Assembly: GCA_030828385.1 (NCBI GenBank)
Contig: JAURCS010000020.1
Coordinates: forward strand, 1-52,665
Direction of reading: 5' to 3'
Length of the DNA stretch: 52,665 nucleotides
From: Gammaproteobacteria bacterium
Lineage (GTDB): Bacteria > Pseudomonadota > Gammaproteobacteria > Pseudomonadales > Pseudohongiellaceae
Positions 45,727-52,665 of this stretch are shown here, piece after piece. How positions within the stretch are numbered: the stretch's first letter is position 1; every line of letters starts with the position of its first letter. A program made the translations under genes and the position numbers. The notes under the pieces are model-generated. The model was not told the origin of the DNA and did not search any database. It saw nothing but the letters and a program-made list of their open reading frames with translations.

Positions 45727-47154
45727 TCAGTTAAAGCCAATCCCTGGGCATTGCTGATCAACGCGTCGTAGACTATTTGAAACAAACTTTTAGAGGAGAT
45801 CGCCTGCAAGGTGAACATTGCCATCGCAATTTTCTATCGCTGACTTAATTATTTGTTTTTCAGCTAACCAGAAAGGTTTAACTTGCATACCCATAACATC
45901 CTTACTCGACCCTTTTTTCTCTACTATCACATTTACAGCACCATCTTTTCCAGAATTCACACTATTCAATTTTTTAGTCAGCTTTTTCCTTATGCTAACC
46001 GGCAACATTTCTAACTCAAGCACCTTAGAATCGTTTAAAATAATCGCGTTTTCCAGTGTACTCTCTAACTCCCTGATATTCCCCGCCCACTCGTAACCCA
46101 TGAAGGCCTTTTCAAGTTCCGGTGATATTTCCTTAAACCCCTTACCCAATTGATTGCTGAATTTTTCAAGAAAATATCTCGACAGAACAAGTATATCTTC
46201 TTCTCTATCACGCAATGCTGGCATTTCTATAGGGAAGACATTTAACCTGTAATAAAGATCTTCTCGAAATCTACCTTCTTCTATCTCTTTTTCCGGATCC
46301 CTGTTGGTAGCACATACAATGCGGGTACATACATTGCTTTCATTTTTATCTCCAACTCTTTGATAAGTTCCTGATTGAAGAAATCTCAATAATTTTGCTT
46401 GAAGACTCAAATCCAATTCACAGATTTCATCAAGAAACAGTGTACCATCGGCCGCCATTTCAAATGCGCCTATTCGATCATTCACTGCTCCACTGAAAGC
46501 GCCTTTAATATGTCCAAAAAATTCAGATTCAAAAAGGTCTTTCGGGATAGCAGCACAATTCAATGCTACAAATGGCTTGTCTTTTTTATTACTGGAATTA
46601 TGATTGGCATGAGCGCAAACCTCTTTTCCAGTTCCGCTTTCACCAGTGATAAAAACACTGGCGTAACATTTTGCTGCGCTTTCTATAATTCCATATACAA
46701 TCTGCATTTTTAGTGAACTACCAATAAATCCGTGGTATTAATGCAGGTCAAACTCATTACTGTAGGTTTCAACCTTTTCAAGTAACTTCCCATGTTCTAT
46801 GGCATTTTTAACAGTTACCCGGAATCGCTGTTTGGAGCACGGTTTTTCAAGGAAATCAAAAGCTCCCAACTCCACAGCTTTATTAGCATTGCTATAAGAA
46901 TTGTGTGAAGTTAGTACTATTGTTGTTACAGGCAAAGACTCTTGATAAATTAACTCCAGGATCTCCAATCCAATTACATCTGGTAATTCGATATCAAGTA
47001 TCATGACGTCTGGCAATTCTTGTTTTAGAGCATCAATAACCTGAAGACCTTCCTTGAAAATCACCACATCACAATCAATCTCTTGAATTTAGCTCTTATA
47101 AAGATTGGCTGTTGATGTACTATCTTCAACAATAAATACTTTGGCAGAACACAT
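45727..47154 (-). pseudogene. LuxO-like sigma-54 response regulator, interrupted by three in-frame TAA codons
   Basis: From ATG 47154 a single frame of about 475 codons encodes a full NtrC-family regulator closest in layout to LuxO/VpsR-type proteins. It has a receiver with acid pair Glu10-Asp11, phospho-acceptor Asp54, Thr82 and Lys104, and a sigma-54 AAA+ domain with Walker A GESGTGKE (171-178), GAFSGA (218-223, usually GAFTGA), Walker B TLFLDE and an arginine-finger-type REDLYYRL. The Fis-type HTH (CDGNVHLAGDLL, then VSNSLRR) is weak. TAA occurs in this frame at codon 22 (47091-47089), codon 139 (46740-46738, between receiver and AAA+) and codon 455 (45792-45790, inside the HTH). No frameshift is needed. 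Without readthrough it yields fragments, of which the AAA+ piece from ATG 46707 is the largest (305 residues). No partner kinase is nearby. Confidence 0.8.
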
Positions 47155-47257
47155 TGATAAATAACTCCGAAAAATTTACATACCATTACGCAGGATAAAC
47201 AAATTGCAAATAAATGATGTGAGGCAATCAAATTTTTATAACTATCGGGAATAATTC

Positions 47258-48190
47258 CTATAGACCAAGTAAAAATGCATAGAAACTTATACTGAAGACA
47301 GATAAAACACAAGAAAGGACTATCGCACTGGCTACCAGGTTTTCACAACATCGGTAACGAATAGAAAAGACATAAACGGAAATCCCCACAGGCATGCAGG
47401 ACAAAAGTACAGCGGTTTGAGTCCATAGCCTGTCCATTTCGAATACATACTCCGTAAGCGTCCACACCAGCGCCGGCAGAACCATTAACTTCATTAGCGT
47501 GATCGACATTGCCATGGGAATCTCGCCACGAATATGATATCTGTTCATTCCCGCCCCCAGGGAAATCAGTGCTGCAGGAATGGCGGCGCGGCTGATCAAT
47601 TCCAGCGACTCCATTAGCGGGGAGTAGATTGCTATACCAGCAAGATTTACAACACCACCAACAAGAAGACTACCACTGATAGGGTTCTTCACTACGCCCC
47701 TGAATACAGTCCACAAATGAGATCGTAACGCGGTTCCCTCTTCTCTTTTCAACTCCGCCACAATGATGCCAAATGAAAAGATCAACAAATTATTTACAGC
47801 GATCAGCATGAAGATCGGAACAAAGGCTTCTTCACCAAGCAGTTCCAGACATATTGGGATACCCAAAATCGTGACATTGGGGTACGCACAACCCATGCCG
47901 ATAACACTCAACCTGGCCTGTCCCAGGCCATAGCGAAAGAAAGCTATAAGCATCCCCAACAAATAGATAATAAAAATAGCGAGGTAATAGGCCCACATCA
48001 GGTTCCAGTCCATTACTTCTGGAAAAGACATAGTCGCAGTGCCGTGAAATAACATACAGGGGATAAGGAAATTGAAGGTGATTTTTTCGAAACCCTTGAC
48101 GTCAGAATCACTGACAATTTCTTTGTGCGCAACCAGCCATGCCAGGGCGGCAATGGCAACAATGGGAAAAAGGGCTTCAAGGATAGTCAT
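47258..48190 (-). CDS. AEC family transporter (auxin efflux carrier-like)
   Basis: A 310-residue inner-membrane protein with about ten helices and the AEC pattern: an N-terminal TILEALFPIVAIAALAW, IPCMLFHGTA near residue 45, GMGCAYPNVTILGIPI near 100 with the conserved Asn-Pro type break, and ALISLGAGMNRY near 215. Substrates of bacterial members include malate and other organic acids; which one here is unknown. It is transcribed alone on the minus strand, after the exported hypothetical gene. Confidence 0.88.
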   Translation of the reverse strand: MTILEALFPIVAIAALAWLVAHKEIVSDSDVKGFEKITFNFLIPCMLFHGTATMSFPEVMDWNLMWAYYLAIFIIYLLGMLIAFFRYGLGQARLSVIGMGCAYPNVTILGIPICLELLGEEAFVPIFMLIAVNNLLIFSFGIIVAELKREEGTALRSHLWTVFRGVVKNPISGSLLVGGVVNLAGIAIYSPLMESLELISRAAIPAALISLGAGMNRYHIRGEIPMAMSITLMKLMVLPALVWTLTEYVFEMDRLWTQTAVLLSCMPVGISVYVFSIRYRCCENLVASAIVLSCVLSVFSISFYAFLLGL

Positions 48191-48307
48191 GAATGTCAGC
48201 GGCCAAAAAAAATGCTGGCAACATTAAAGCATGCCAGCATTCTTCCGGGAAACACTCAGTTCACCTTGTTGCCCTGTTTATCCTTTAAAACCGCAAATGT
48301 ATTGGTC

Positions 48308-48904
48308 TTATTTCAAATAATAGGGGGTAGTGTCCTCAAGCGTCGCAAACTGGGGCAAGGCTGCAAAGGACTGGAGCTGCAGTTTTCCCTGTTCGTTAAA
48401 AACTATTTCTCCATCCAGCGAGGACTTGGCAACGCCGTTTTCATCACTCATCTGTACCTGGACAAGGGTAAATGCAGGTGAGTTGTTATTAGGTGTTTCC
48501 CATAAATAGGGGTTTCGGGTTTTCAGCCCCGGGGTTACCAGAAAGTGCATCACCTGGTCACTTCCCCCGTCATGTTTCCAGGCATACTTTATGCGATAGC
48601 CGGTGGCCGCCGCAGTAAACAGATAGCCACGGGTATCCTGTTGATCAACGATGTCAAGAAATGCCTCCAGATCGCCGTCATCCTGATATTGCCGATAGGC
48701 AGTTTCAATCGCTGCCAGTTGTTCGGGGGCGGACCAGTCTATGACCGACAATCTGATTTCGGCATCATCTTCATATTTGACCCCCTCTGCCGTACCTGAA
48801 AGGGACAGAATAGCTGCCGCCTGAGTCCCACACGAGAATACAGTCAACATCAACAAGACCATCAAACCATTAGCGGTTGACAGTGAATTGGCAAATAATT
48901 TCAT
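48308..48904 (-). CDS. exported hypothetical protein
   Basis: A 198-residue protein with a signal peptide (hydrophobic GLMVLLMLTVFSCGTQAAA, cleavage likely after ...TQA). The mature part is a mixed alpha/beta domain with IRLSVIDWSAPEQLAAIETAYRQYQD and RGYLFTAAATGYRIKYAWKHDGG, then HFLVTPGLKTRNPYLWE. Related unnamed proteins occur in marine proteobacteria, but I know of no function. A strong AAGGAGG lies seven bases before the ATG. It follows the DegQ-type protease gene by 37 bases and could share its transcript, which would suggest a cell-envelope role. Confidence 0.7.
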   Translation of the reverse strand: MKLFANSLSTANGLMVLLMLTVFSCGTQAAAILSLSGTAEGVKYEDDAEIRLSVIDWSAPEQLAAIETAYRQYQDDGDLEAFLDIVDQQDTRGYLFTAAATGYRIKYAWKHDGGSDQVMHFLVTPGLKTRNPYLWETPNNNSPAFTLVQVQMSDENGVAKSSLDGEIVFNEQGKLQLQSFAALPQFATLEDTTPYYLK

Positions 48905-48941
48905 TTGAGTAACCTCCTTAAGTTATCAAGTAAAAAATACT

Positions 48942-50321
48942 CTAGCGCACGATCAGGAACAGCAATTGCTCTCCCCTTCTGATATTCAACGCGACAGTGC
49001 CGGAGATATCCTCCAGTAATGCCAGCATTTGTGATCTTGAGCTAACCGGCTGCCGGTTTACTGCGGTAATAATATCCCCGGCCTCCAAACCACTGCGATA
49101 GGCACGACTGCCCTGCTCTATGGCACTGACCAATACACCTTGCACCTCACCATAGGCCTCATGACTTTCTGGAATATTACTTAGCTGCGCGCCCTCCAGC
49201 ACAGATCGTTCATCCGTCCTGATGCCAGCCTCAGCCGTGGTCCCGGCATTACCAATCCTGACATCGAAATCAAGTCGCCGGTTTTCACGCACAAGCCCAA
49301 TAGTCACTTCTTCACCCGCCCGGGTGAGGCCAATGGTGTTTCTCAAATCAGACGCACTTTTAATGATGTGCTCATCGACGGCAACAATGACATCACCGGC
49401 TTCAATTCCTTCTGCCTGGGCCGGGGAATCCGGTTCAACACTGGAAACCACCGCACCCGCGCTGACTTCCAGATCAAGGGCTTCCACGATATCGGGGGTG
49501 AGATCAGTAATACGTACTCCCAGCATGCCGCGGCGAATCTCACCGTACTCAAGCAACTGCTCCACGATAGACATGGCCATATTGATAGGTACAGCAAAGC
49601 CGATTCCTACATTACCCCCGGCTGGCGAGATAATGGCGGAATTTATCCCGACCAGATTCCCCTTATAGTCCACCAAAGCGCCGCCGGAATTGCCCGGGTT
49701 GATGGAGGCATCAGTCTGAATAAAATCTTCATAACCATCAGCATTGATGCCAGTCTGTCGACTCAGGGCACTGACGATGCCTGTGGTAACAGTCTGGCCA
49801 ATTCCGAAAGGATTACCAATGGCCGCGACATAATCCCCTACCCGCAAGGTATCTGAATCAGAGATTGGCACAGCCTTGAGCCCGGCAGCATCAATTTGCA
49901 ATAAGGCGATATCAGTAGCCGCATCGCTACCGATGACTTGAGCCGGAATTTCACGCCGGTCCTGAAGCACAATAGTGACTTCCTCAGCATCTTTCACAAC
50001 ATGATGATTGGTTAAAATATACCCGTCTGCTGCGTCAATAATCACGCCAGAGCCTGCACTTTGTACCGGACGCGTCTGGGGCTGATCCGGCATGTCAAAG
50101 AAACGCCGGAAATAGGGATCATTAAGCAGAGGGTTTTGTGGCACGGCTGCCCGGCCGGTAACAGAAATATTCACCACCGCAGGGGTGACGTTCTCCAGTA
50201 CCTGGGCAATACCTGGTCGATCTACAGAAATAATTTCCTGTGCATCACTGACAGCAACTCTTCCAAAAAGTAGGAAGTTTGCCAACAGTAAGGCCAGAAA
50301 ATAACGCATTGTTATTTTCAT
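48942..50321 (-). CDS. degQ: Do family periplasmic serine protease (DegQ/DegP-like)
   Basis: A 459-residue periplasmic protease and chaperone for misfolded envelope proteins. It has a signal peptide (cleavage near residue 27, after ...VSDA), a trypsin-like domain with His107 (TNHHVV), Asp137 (ATDIALLQI) and Ser212 (INPGNSGGALVD), and two PDZ domains (about 255-345 and 370-455; RRGMLGVRITD and GVLVSAIEQGSRAYRSGLEAGDI). AGGAG lies seven bases before the ATG. The linker between PDZ domains is short, as in DegQ. DegQ rather than DegP is chosen for its length and lack of an extended LA loop, with some uncertainty. Confidence 0.93.
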   Translation of the reverse strand: MKITMRYFLALLLANFLLFGRVAVSDAQEIISVDRPGIAQVLENVTPAVVNISVTGRAAVPQNPLLNDPYFRRFFDMPDQPQTRPVQSAGSGVIIDAADGYILTNHHVVKDAEEVTIVLQDRREIPAQVIGSDAATDIALLQIDAAGLKAVPISDSDTLRVGDYVAAIGNPFGIGQTVTTGIVSALSRQTGINADGYEDFIQTDASINPGNSGGALVDYKGNLVGINSAIISPAGGNVGIGFAVPINMAMSIVEQLLEYGEIRRGMLGVRITDLTPDIVEALDLEVSAGAVVSSVEPDSPAQAEGIEAGDVIVAVDEHIIKSASDLRNTIGLTRAGEEVTIGLVRENRRLDFDVRIGNAGTTAEAGIRTDERSVLEGAQLSNIPESHEAYGEVQGVLVSAIEQGSRAYRSGLEAGDIITAVNRQPVSSRSQMLALLEDISGTVALNIRRGEQLLFLIVR

Positions 50322-50346
50322 ACTGTAACTCCTAATATCCTGGACT

Positions 50347-50373
50347 CAATAGCCATTGATTAATCAATAGCCA
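50347..50373. promoter_or_regulatory. palindrome and direct repeat upstream of degQ
   Basis: A perfect 14-bp palindrome ATTGATTAATCAAT (50355-50368) is flanked by CAATAGCCA at 50347-50355 and 50365-50373. It lies 26-52 bases before the degQ start, a natural place for a regulator of the protease gene. Confidence 0.4.
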
Positions 50374-50436
50374 ATGTCTTCACAAGCAGCGTGAAATTAA
50401 TATGTAGGTTCAGTCAGAAAAATTTCAAGGGGATAA

Positions 50437-50462
50437 ATTCAGTGGCTTTCAGGCCACTGAAT
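50437..50462. terminator. hairpin downstream of the YeeE/YedE pair
   Basis: A perfect 10-bp stem (ATTCAGTGGC at 50437-50446 with GCCACTGAAT at 50453-50462) and 6-base loop, about 54 bases after the stop of the second YeeE gene on the minus strand. The following minus-strand sequence has only a short T-run. Confidence 0.5.
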
Positions 50463-50515
50463 CTATGTGTTCGGGGATTAAGGAATGGACGCGGAGAGCT
50501 ATGCTGTAAGCAGAT

Positions 50516-50959
50516 TCAGGAAGACAGTACTTTATCGTGGAAAAGCAGTCCCGCCAGCAGTGCAACAACGAACAGGACTATCCTGCCATCAAACGCATTC
50601 AGCGCCACCAGGGAAGGCCCCGGGCATATACCAGCAAGGCCCCAGCCAATACCAAAAAGGACGGCACCAAGAATCAATTTTTTATCCAGGTCTTTTTTGC
50701 CCGGCATACTGAAACTCATGCCGAGGACGGGTTTATGCATCAGGCGTGCATATTGAAAACCGGGAACCGCGACAGTGAGCGCACCGCCCATGACAAAGAT
50801 CAGGGTGGGGTCCCAGGGTCCAAGAATATTCAAAAATCCCAGCACCCGGGCCGGATTAACCATTTCGGAAACACTCAGGCCCAGACCAAACAAAATGCCA
50901 CTGGCGATAATAATAATCAGGTTGCTAAAAGGGATGCCTTTATCTGTAGATTCCATCAA
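50516..50959 (-). CDS. YeeE/YedE-type membrane protein, second half (DUF6691 family)
   Basis: A 147-residue inner-membrane protein with about four helices. GLGLSVSEMVNPARVLGFL and IGWGLAGICPGPSLVAL are the family signatures, the cysteine in GICPGP being part of the presumed sulfur-compound pathway. It works with the neighbouring YeeE/YedE protein, whose stop lies 9 bases upstream; together they equal one full-length YeeE, a transporter for thiosulfate or other sulfur species. The substrate here is unknown. Confidence 0.88.
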   Translation of the reverse strand: MMESTDKGIPFSNLIIIIASGILFGLGLSVSEMVNPARVLGFLNILGPWDPTLIFVMGGALTVAVPGFQYARLMHKPVLGMSFSMPGKKDLDKKLILGAVLFGIGWGLAGICPGPSLVALNAFDGRIVLFVVALLAGLLFHDKVLSS

Positions 50960-50968
50960 TTCTCCTCC

Positions 50969-51391
50969 TTAAGCTGTGATCAGACTGAAAACAGTATGAG
51001 TAAGCGCCGCAGTGGCAATGAAGGTTACCGTCGCGACGATGGAACGATTTGAAAGTCTGGCCAGACCACAAATGCCATGACCACTGGTACAGCCACTGCC
51101 CATGCGTGTACCAACGCCAACCAGCAGGCCTGCTACCAGGTAAACAGGCCAGGAATAATCCAGCGTAACCGCCAGATCCCTGCCCCACAGGAAGGGATAA
51201 ATTGCGCCGCCTGTCACCAGGCTGAGAACAAAAATAACACGCCAGCTCACCTGCCCTTTCTCGGGCATGACAATGCCCCCAATGATGCCGCTGATGCCGG
51301 TAATGCGGCCAAGAAACAGCCACATCAGAATGACAGCAAAGCCAATCATGACGCCACCGCTGAATGCATTAATGAAAGAAAAATCAGTCAT
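50969..51391 (-). CDS. YeeE/YedE-type membrane protein, first half
   Basis: A 140-residue inner-membrane protein with about four helices. The motif GTRMGSGCTSGHGICGLARLS carries two conserved cysteines placed along the transport path in YeeE. It begins the two-gene unit. Known split pairs of this family are often found with sulfide or persulfide-related genes (rhodaneses, beta-lactamase-like dioxygenases); here the next gene upstream is a peroxiredoxin, 165 bases away and separated by a hairpin. Confidence 0.88.
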   Translation of the reverse strand: MTDFSFINAFSGGVMIGFAVILMWLFLGRITGISGIIGGIVMPEKGQVSWRVIFVLSLVTGGAIYPFLWGRDLAVTLDYSWPVYLVAGLLVGVGTRMGSGCTSGHGICGLARLSNRSIVATVTFIATAALTHTVFSLITA

Positions 51392-51478
51392 AGGGTTAAG
51401 TTCCAGAGTAAATACAAGAAATTAATACCCGCACTTTAGGGTAAAACAGAGGGAGTGTATTGCCTTATATCAATTAAT

Positions 51479-51524
51479 CGGAGCCAATGACGCTATTTTC
51501 AGCTGCTTGCTACCATTGGCTCCG
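51479..51524. terminator. inverted repeat after the peroxiredoxin gene
   Basis: An 11-bp perfect stem (CGGAGCCAATG at 51479-51489 with CATTGGCTCCG at 51514-51524) around a 24-base loop, 33 bases after the peroxiredoxin stop. The loop is long for a classical terminator, and T-runs are weak, so it may be a transcript-end structure or a protein site. Confidence 0.45.
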
Positions 51525-51556
51525 TCAAATAAGACTATCAGAAACTCTACTGGAAA

Positions 51557-52033
51557 CTAAAGCTGTTCGAGAATCGCTTCAGCGGTGCTGATACCCATTT
51601 CACCAGGAGGCTCAATAGCCAGATGAGTAACTGTGCCATCATCGACAATCATGGCCAGGCGCTTGCAACGGGTACCCAGTCCAAAACCACTACCGTCAAG
51701 CTCTGTGCCCATGGCTGTAGTTAATTCTGCATTGCCATCTGCCAGCATGGTGATTTTTTCGGCATTCTGCGCCTCGCCCCAGGCACCCATAACAAAGGCA
51801 TCATTTACAGACAGGCAAATAATGCAGTCGGCTTTTTCTAAAATGGCATCAGCATTCACTACATAACCAGGAAGGTGAGTCATGGAACATCCTGGTGTGA
51901 AGGCACCGGGGACGGCAAACATCACGACTTTTTTTCCGCCAAATAAATCATCAGTGGTAACGTCTTTTGGCCCATCGGCACTCATCACTTTCAAGGTGAC
52001 CGAAGGGATTTTATCTCCAGTTTGAATTGTCAT
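51557..52033 (-). CDS. peroxiredoxin, Prx5 type
   Basis: A 158-residue thiol peroxidase that reduces H2O2, alkyl hydroperoxides and peroxynitrite. The peroxidatic Cys49 is in MFAVPGAFTPGCSMTHLPGY, with Thr46 and the later Arg (GTRCKRLAMIV) completing the active site. Additional cysteines (ADCIICL, TRCKR) may act as resolving residues or with glutaredoxin. Length and motifs fit the Prx5/AhpE-like redoxin group. It is divergent from the M3 peptidase gene. No ECF-type motif was seen upstream. Confidence 0.9.
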   Translation of the reverse strand: MTIQTGDKIPSVTLKVMSADGPKDVTTDDLFGGKKVVMFAVPGAFTPGCSMTHLPGYVVNADAILEKADCIICLSVNDAFVMGAWGEAQNAEKITMLADGNAELTTAMGTELDGSGFGLGTRCKRLAMIVDDGTVTHLAIEPPGEMGISTAEAILEQL

Positions 52034-52186
52034 AACTATCTCCAGTTGCTTATAAATTCAGGGCACCTATGATCCGCAAAAGCCTCCCCTAACACAATAG
52101 CCATCACTAAAAATTTGGTCGCTGGTGTGTGCTCCTTTAAACTATGCATTATTCAACGCTTATAACCTTAGCTTAATTGAGGAATT

Positions 52187-52665
52187 ATGAAGACTCGCGC
52201 CCGCAATACATTACTCTCGATACTCTCCATTTTCGCCATACTCGCTGCTTCAACGTTCAACACAGCGCCTGTGAATGCACAGGACGATGCCTTTGAACCC
52301 TATGAGTGGGATCTGACTGAGCTCTATCCCGGTCTCGAAGCCTGGGAAGCTGAACGCCAGCGCATCCTGCAGCAGATCGATAATATCGAAGCCTTCCGCG
52401 GCACACTGGGGAACGATGCGGATTCTCTTTATGCCGCCCTGCGTTTTGTCTCCGATATTTACCGGGAAGTTTTACGGGTGTATTCCTATGCCAGCATGGA
52501 ACAGGATGAAGATCTTCGAGTCACCAACGCCCAGGAACGCAACCAGCTGGGAGAAGGGCTGTTTGCCAGCTTTAATCAGGCTACCGCCTGGATGGATCCT
52601 GAGCTCATTGCCGTGGGCGAAGAGCGCATCAGTAGTTTTCTGGAAGAAAACGAGGAGCTGGCCCC
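52187..52665 (+). CDS. exported M3-family oligoendopeptidase F-like protein (3' end outside window)
   Basis: The first 159 codons of a long gene cut by the right edge. A signal peptide (LLSILSIFAILAASTFN, cleavage likely after ...PVNA near residue 30) is followed by EPYEWDLTELYPGLEAWEAER, IEAFRGTLGNDADSLYAAL and VYSYASMEQDEDLRV, the N-terminal region of PepF-type M3 peptidases. The HExxH zinc motif would lie beyond the window. Most PepF proteins are cytoplasmic; the signal peptide places this one in the periplasm or outside. GAGG lies four bases before ATG 52187. Confidence 0.83.
   Translation, partial: MKTRARNTLLSILSIFAILAASTFNTAPVNAQDDAFEPYEWDLTELYPGLEAWEAERQRILQQIDNIEAFRGTLGNDADSLYAALRFVSDIYREVLRVYSYASMEQDEDLRVTNAQERNQLGEGLFASFNQATAWMDPELIAVGEERISSFLEENEELA

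Noticed and set aside
45579-45824. 81-codon frame overlapping the end of the broken response regulator
   Set aside because: It is out of frame with the regulator, has no ribosome-binding site and no similarity I can recognise.
45727-47154. Recoding of TAA as a sense codon to explain the interrupted regulator
   Set aside because: TAA is the normal stop of many intact genes in this window, so general reassignment is excluded; local readthrough has no supporting element in view.

Overview
The window looks like the chromosome of a free-living, probably marine, gammaproteobacterium. Markers for this are the holC-valS order at the left edge, the miaB-phoH-ybeY-corC-lnt block with a DUF1820 gene facing away from it, slyX, miaE, srkA and the degQ-type protease. 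No tRNA, rRNA, CRISPR array, prophage or complete insertion sequence was seen. Base composition is even by eye except for an AT-rich, decayed stretch at about 45.1-47.2 kb.

Layout. 1-12.7 kb: the end of holC, an orphan outer-membrane-factor fragment, valS, a secreted HNH nuclease, a membrane-anchored cold-shock-domain protein, slyX, a fatty acid desaturase with miaE, then a two-gene RND efflux operon (adaptor and pump, no outer-membrane partner) behind a perfect 24-bp palindrome. 12.8-16.2 kb: an isolated protocatechuate 4,5-dioxygenase (ligA-ligB), an exported DUF8021-type protein and an O-methyltransferase. 16.2-16.7 kb: a decayed NhaR-like LysR regulator.

17-35.3 kb holds the most interesting content, a photooxidative (singlet-oxygen) stress regulon. 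An ECF11-type sigma factor and its ChrR zinc/cupin anti-sigma factor face an operon of an NTF2-like protein, an SDR, a COG2907 flavoprotein, a DUF1365 protein and a Cfa-type lipid methyltransferase. A second operon (DUF2878, chalcone-isomerase-like, DUF3833, VOC) and a third (CbiX, DUF523-DUF1722, photolyase) lie on either side. I find a bipartite motif, TGATCC-N16-CGTA or a close variant with exactly the same spacing, in front of the sigma gene, the facing operon and chrR itself, and more degenerate copies in front of the DUF2878 and CbiX operons. This suggests one sigma factor joins membrane-lipid remodelling, DNA photorepair and possibly tetrapyrrole metabolism. An unrelated glycosyltransferase, an EamA transporter, an M16 lipoprotein protease, a REP-like element and srkA sit inside this region.

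35.3-45.1 kb: hemH, a small hypothetical gene, a TIGR01777-type epimerase, a methyltransferase, DUF1820 and the conserved miaB-phoH-ybeY-corC-lnt block. miaB and the distant miaE act in the same tRNA modification pathway. 45.1-47.2 kb: AT-rich, with a LuxO-like sigma-54 response regulator whose single reading frame is cut by three in-frame TAA codons although its phosphorylation-site residues are intact. 47.2-52.7 kb: an AEC transporter, an exported hypothetical protein, a DegQ-type protease, a YeeE/YedE half-transporter pair, a peroxiredoxin and the start of an exported M3-family oligopeptidase that runs off the right edge.
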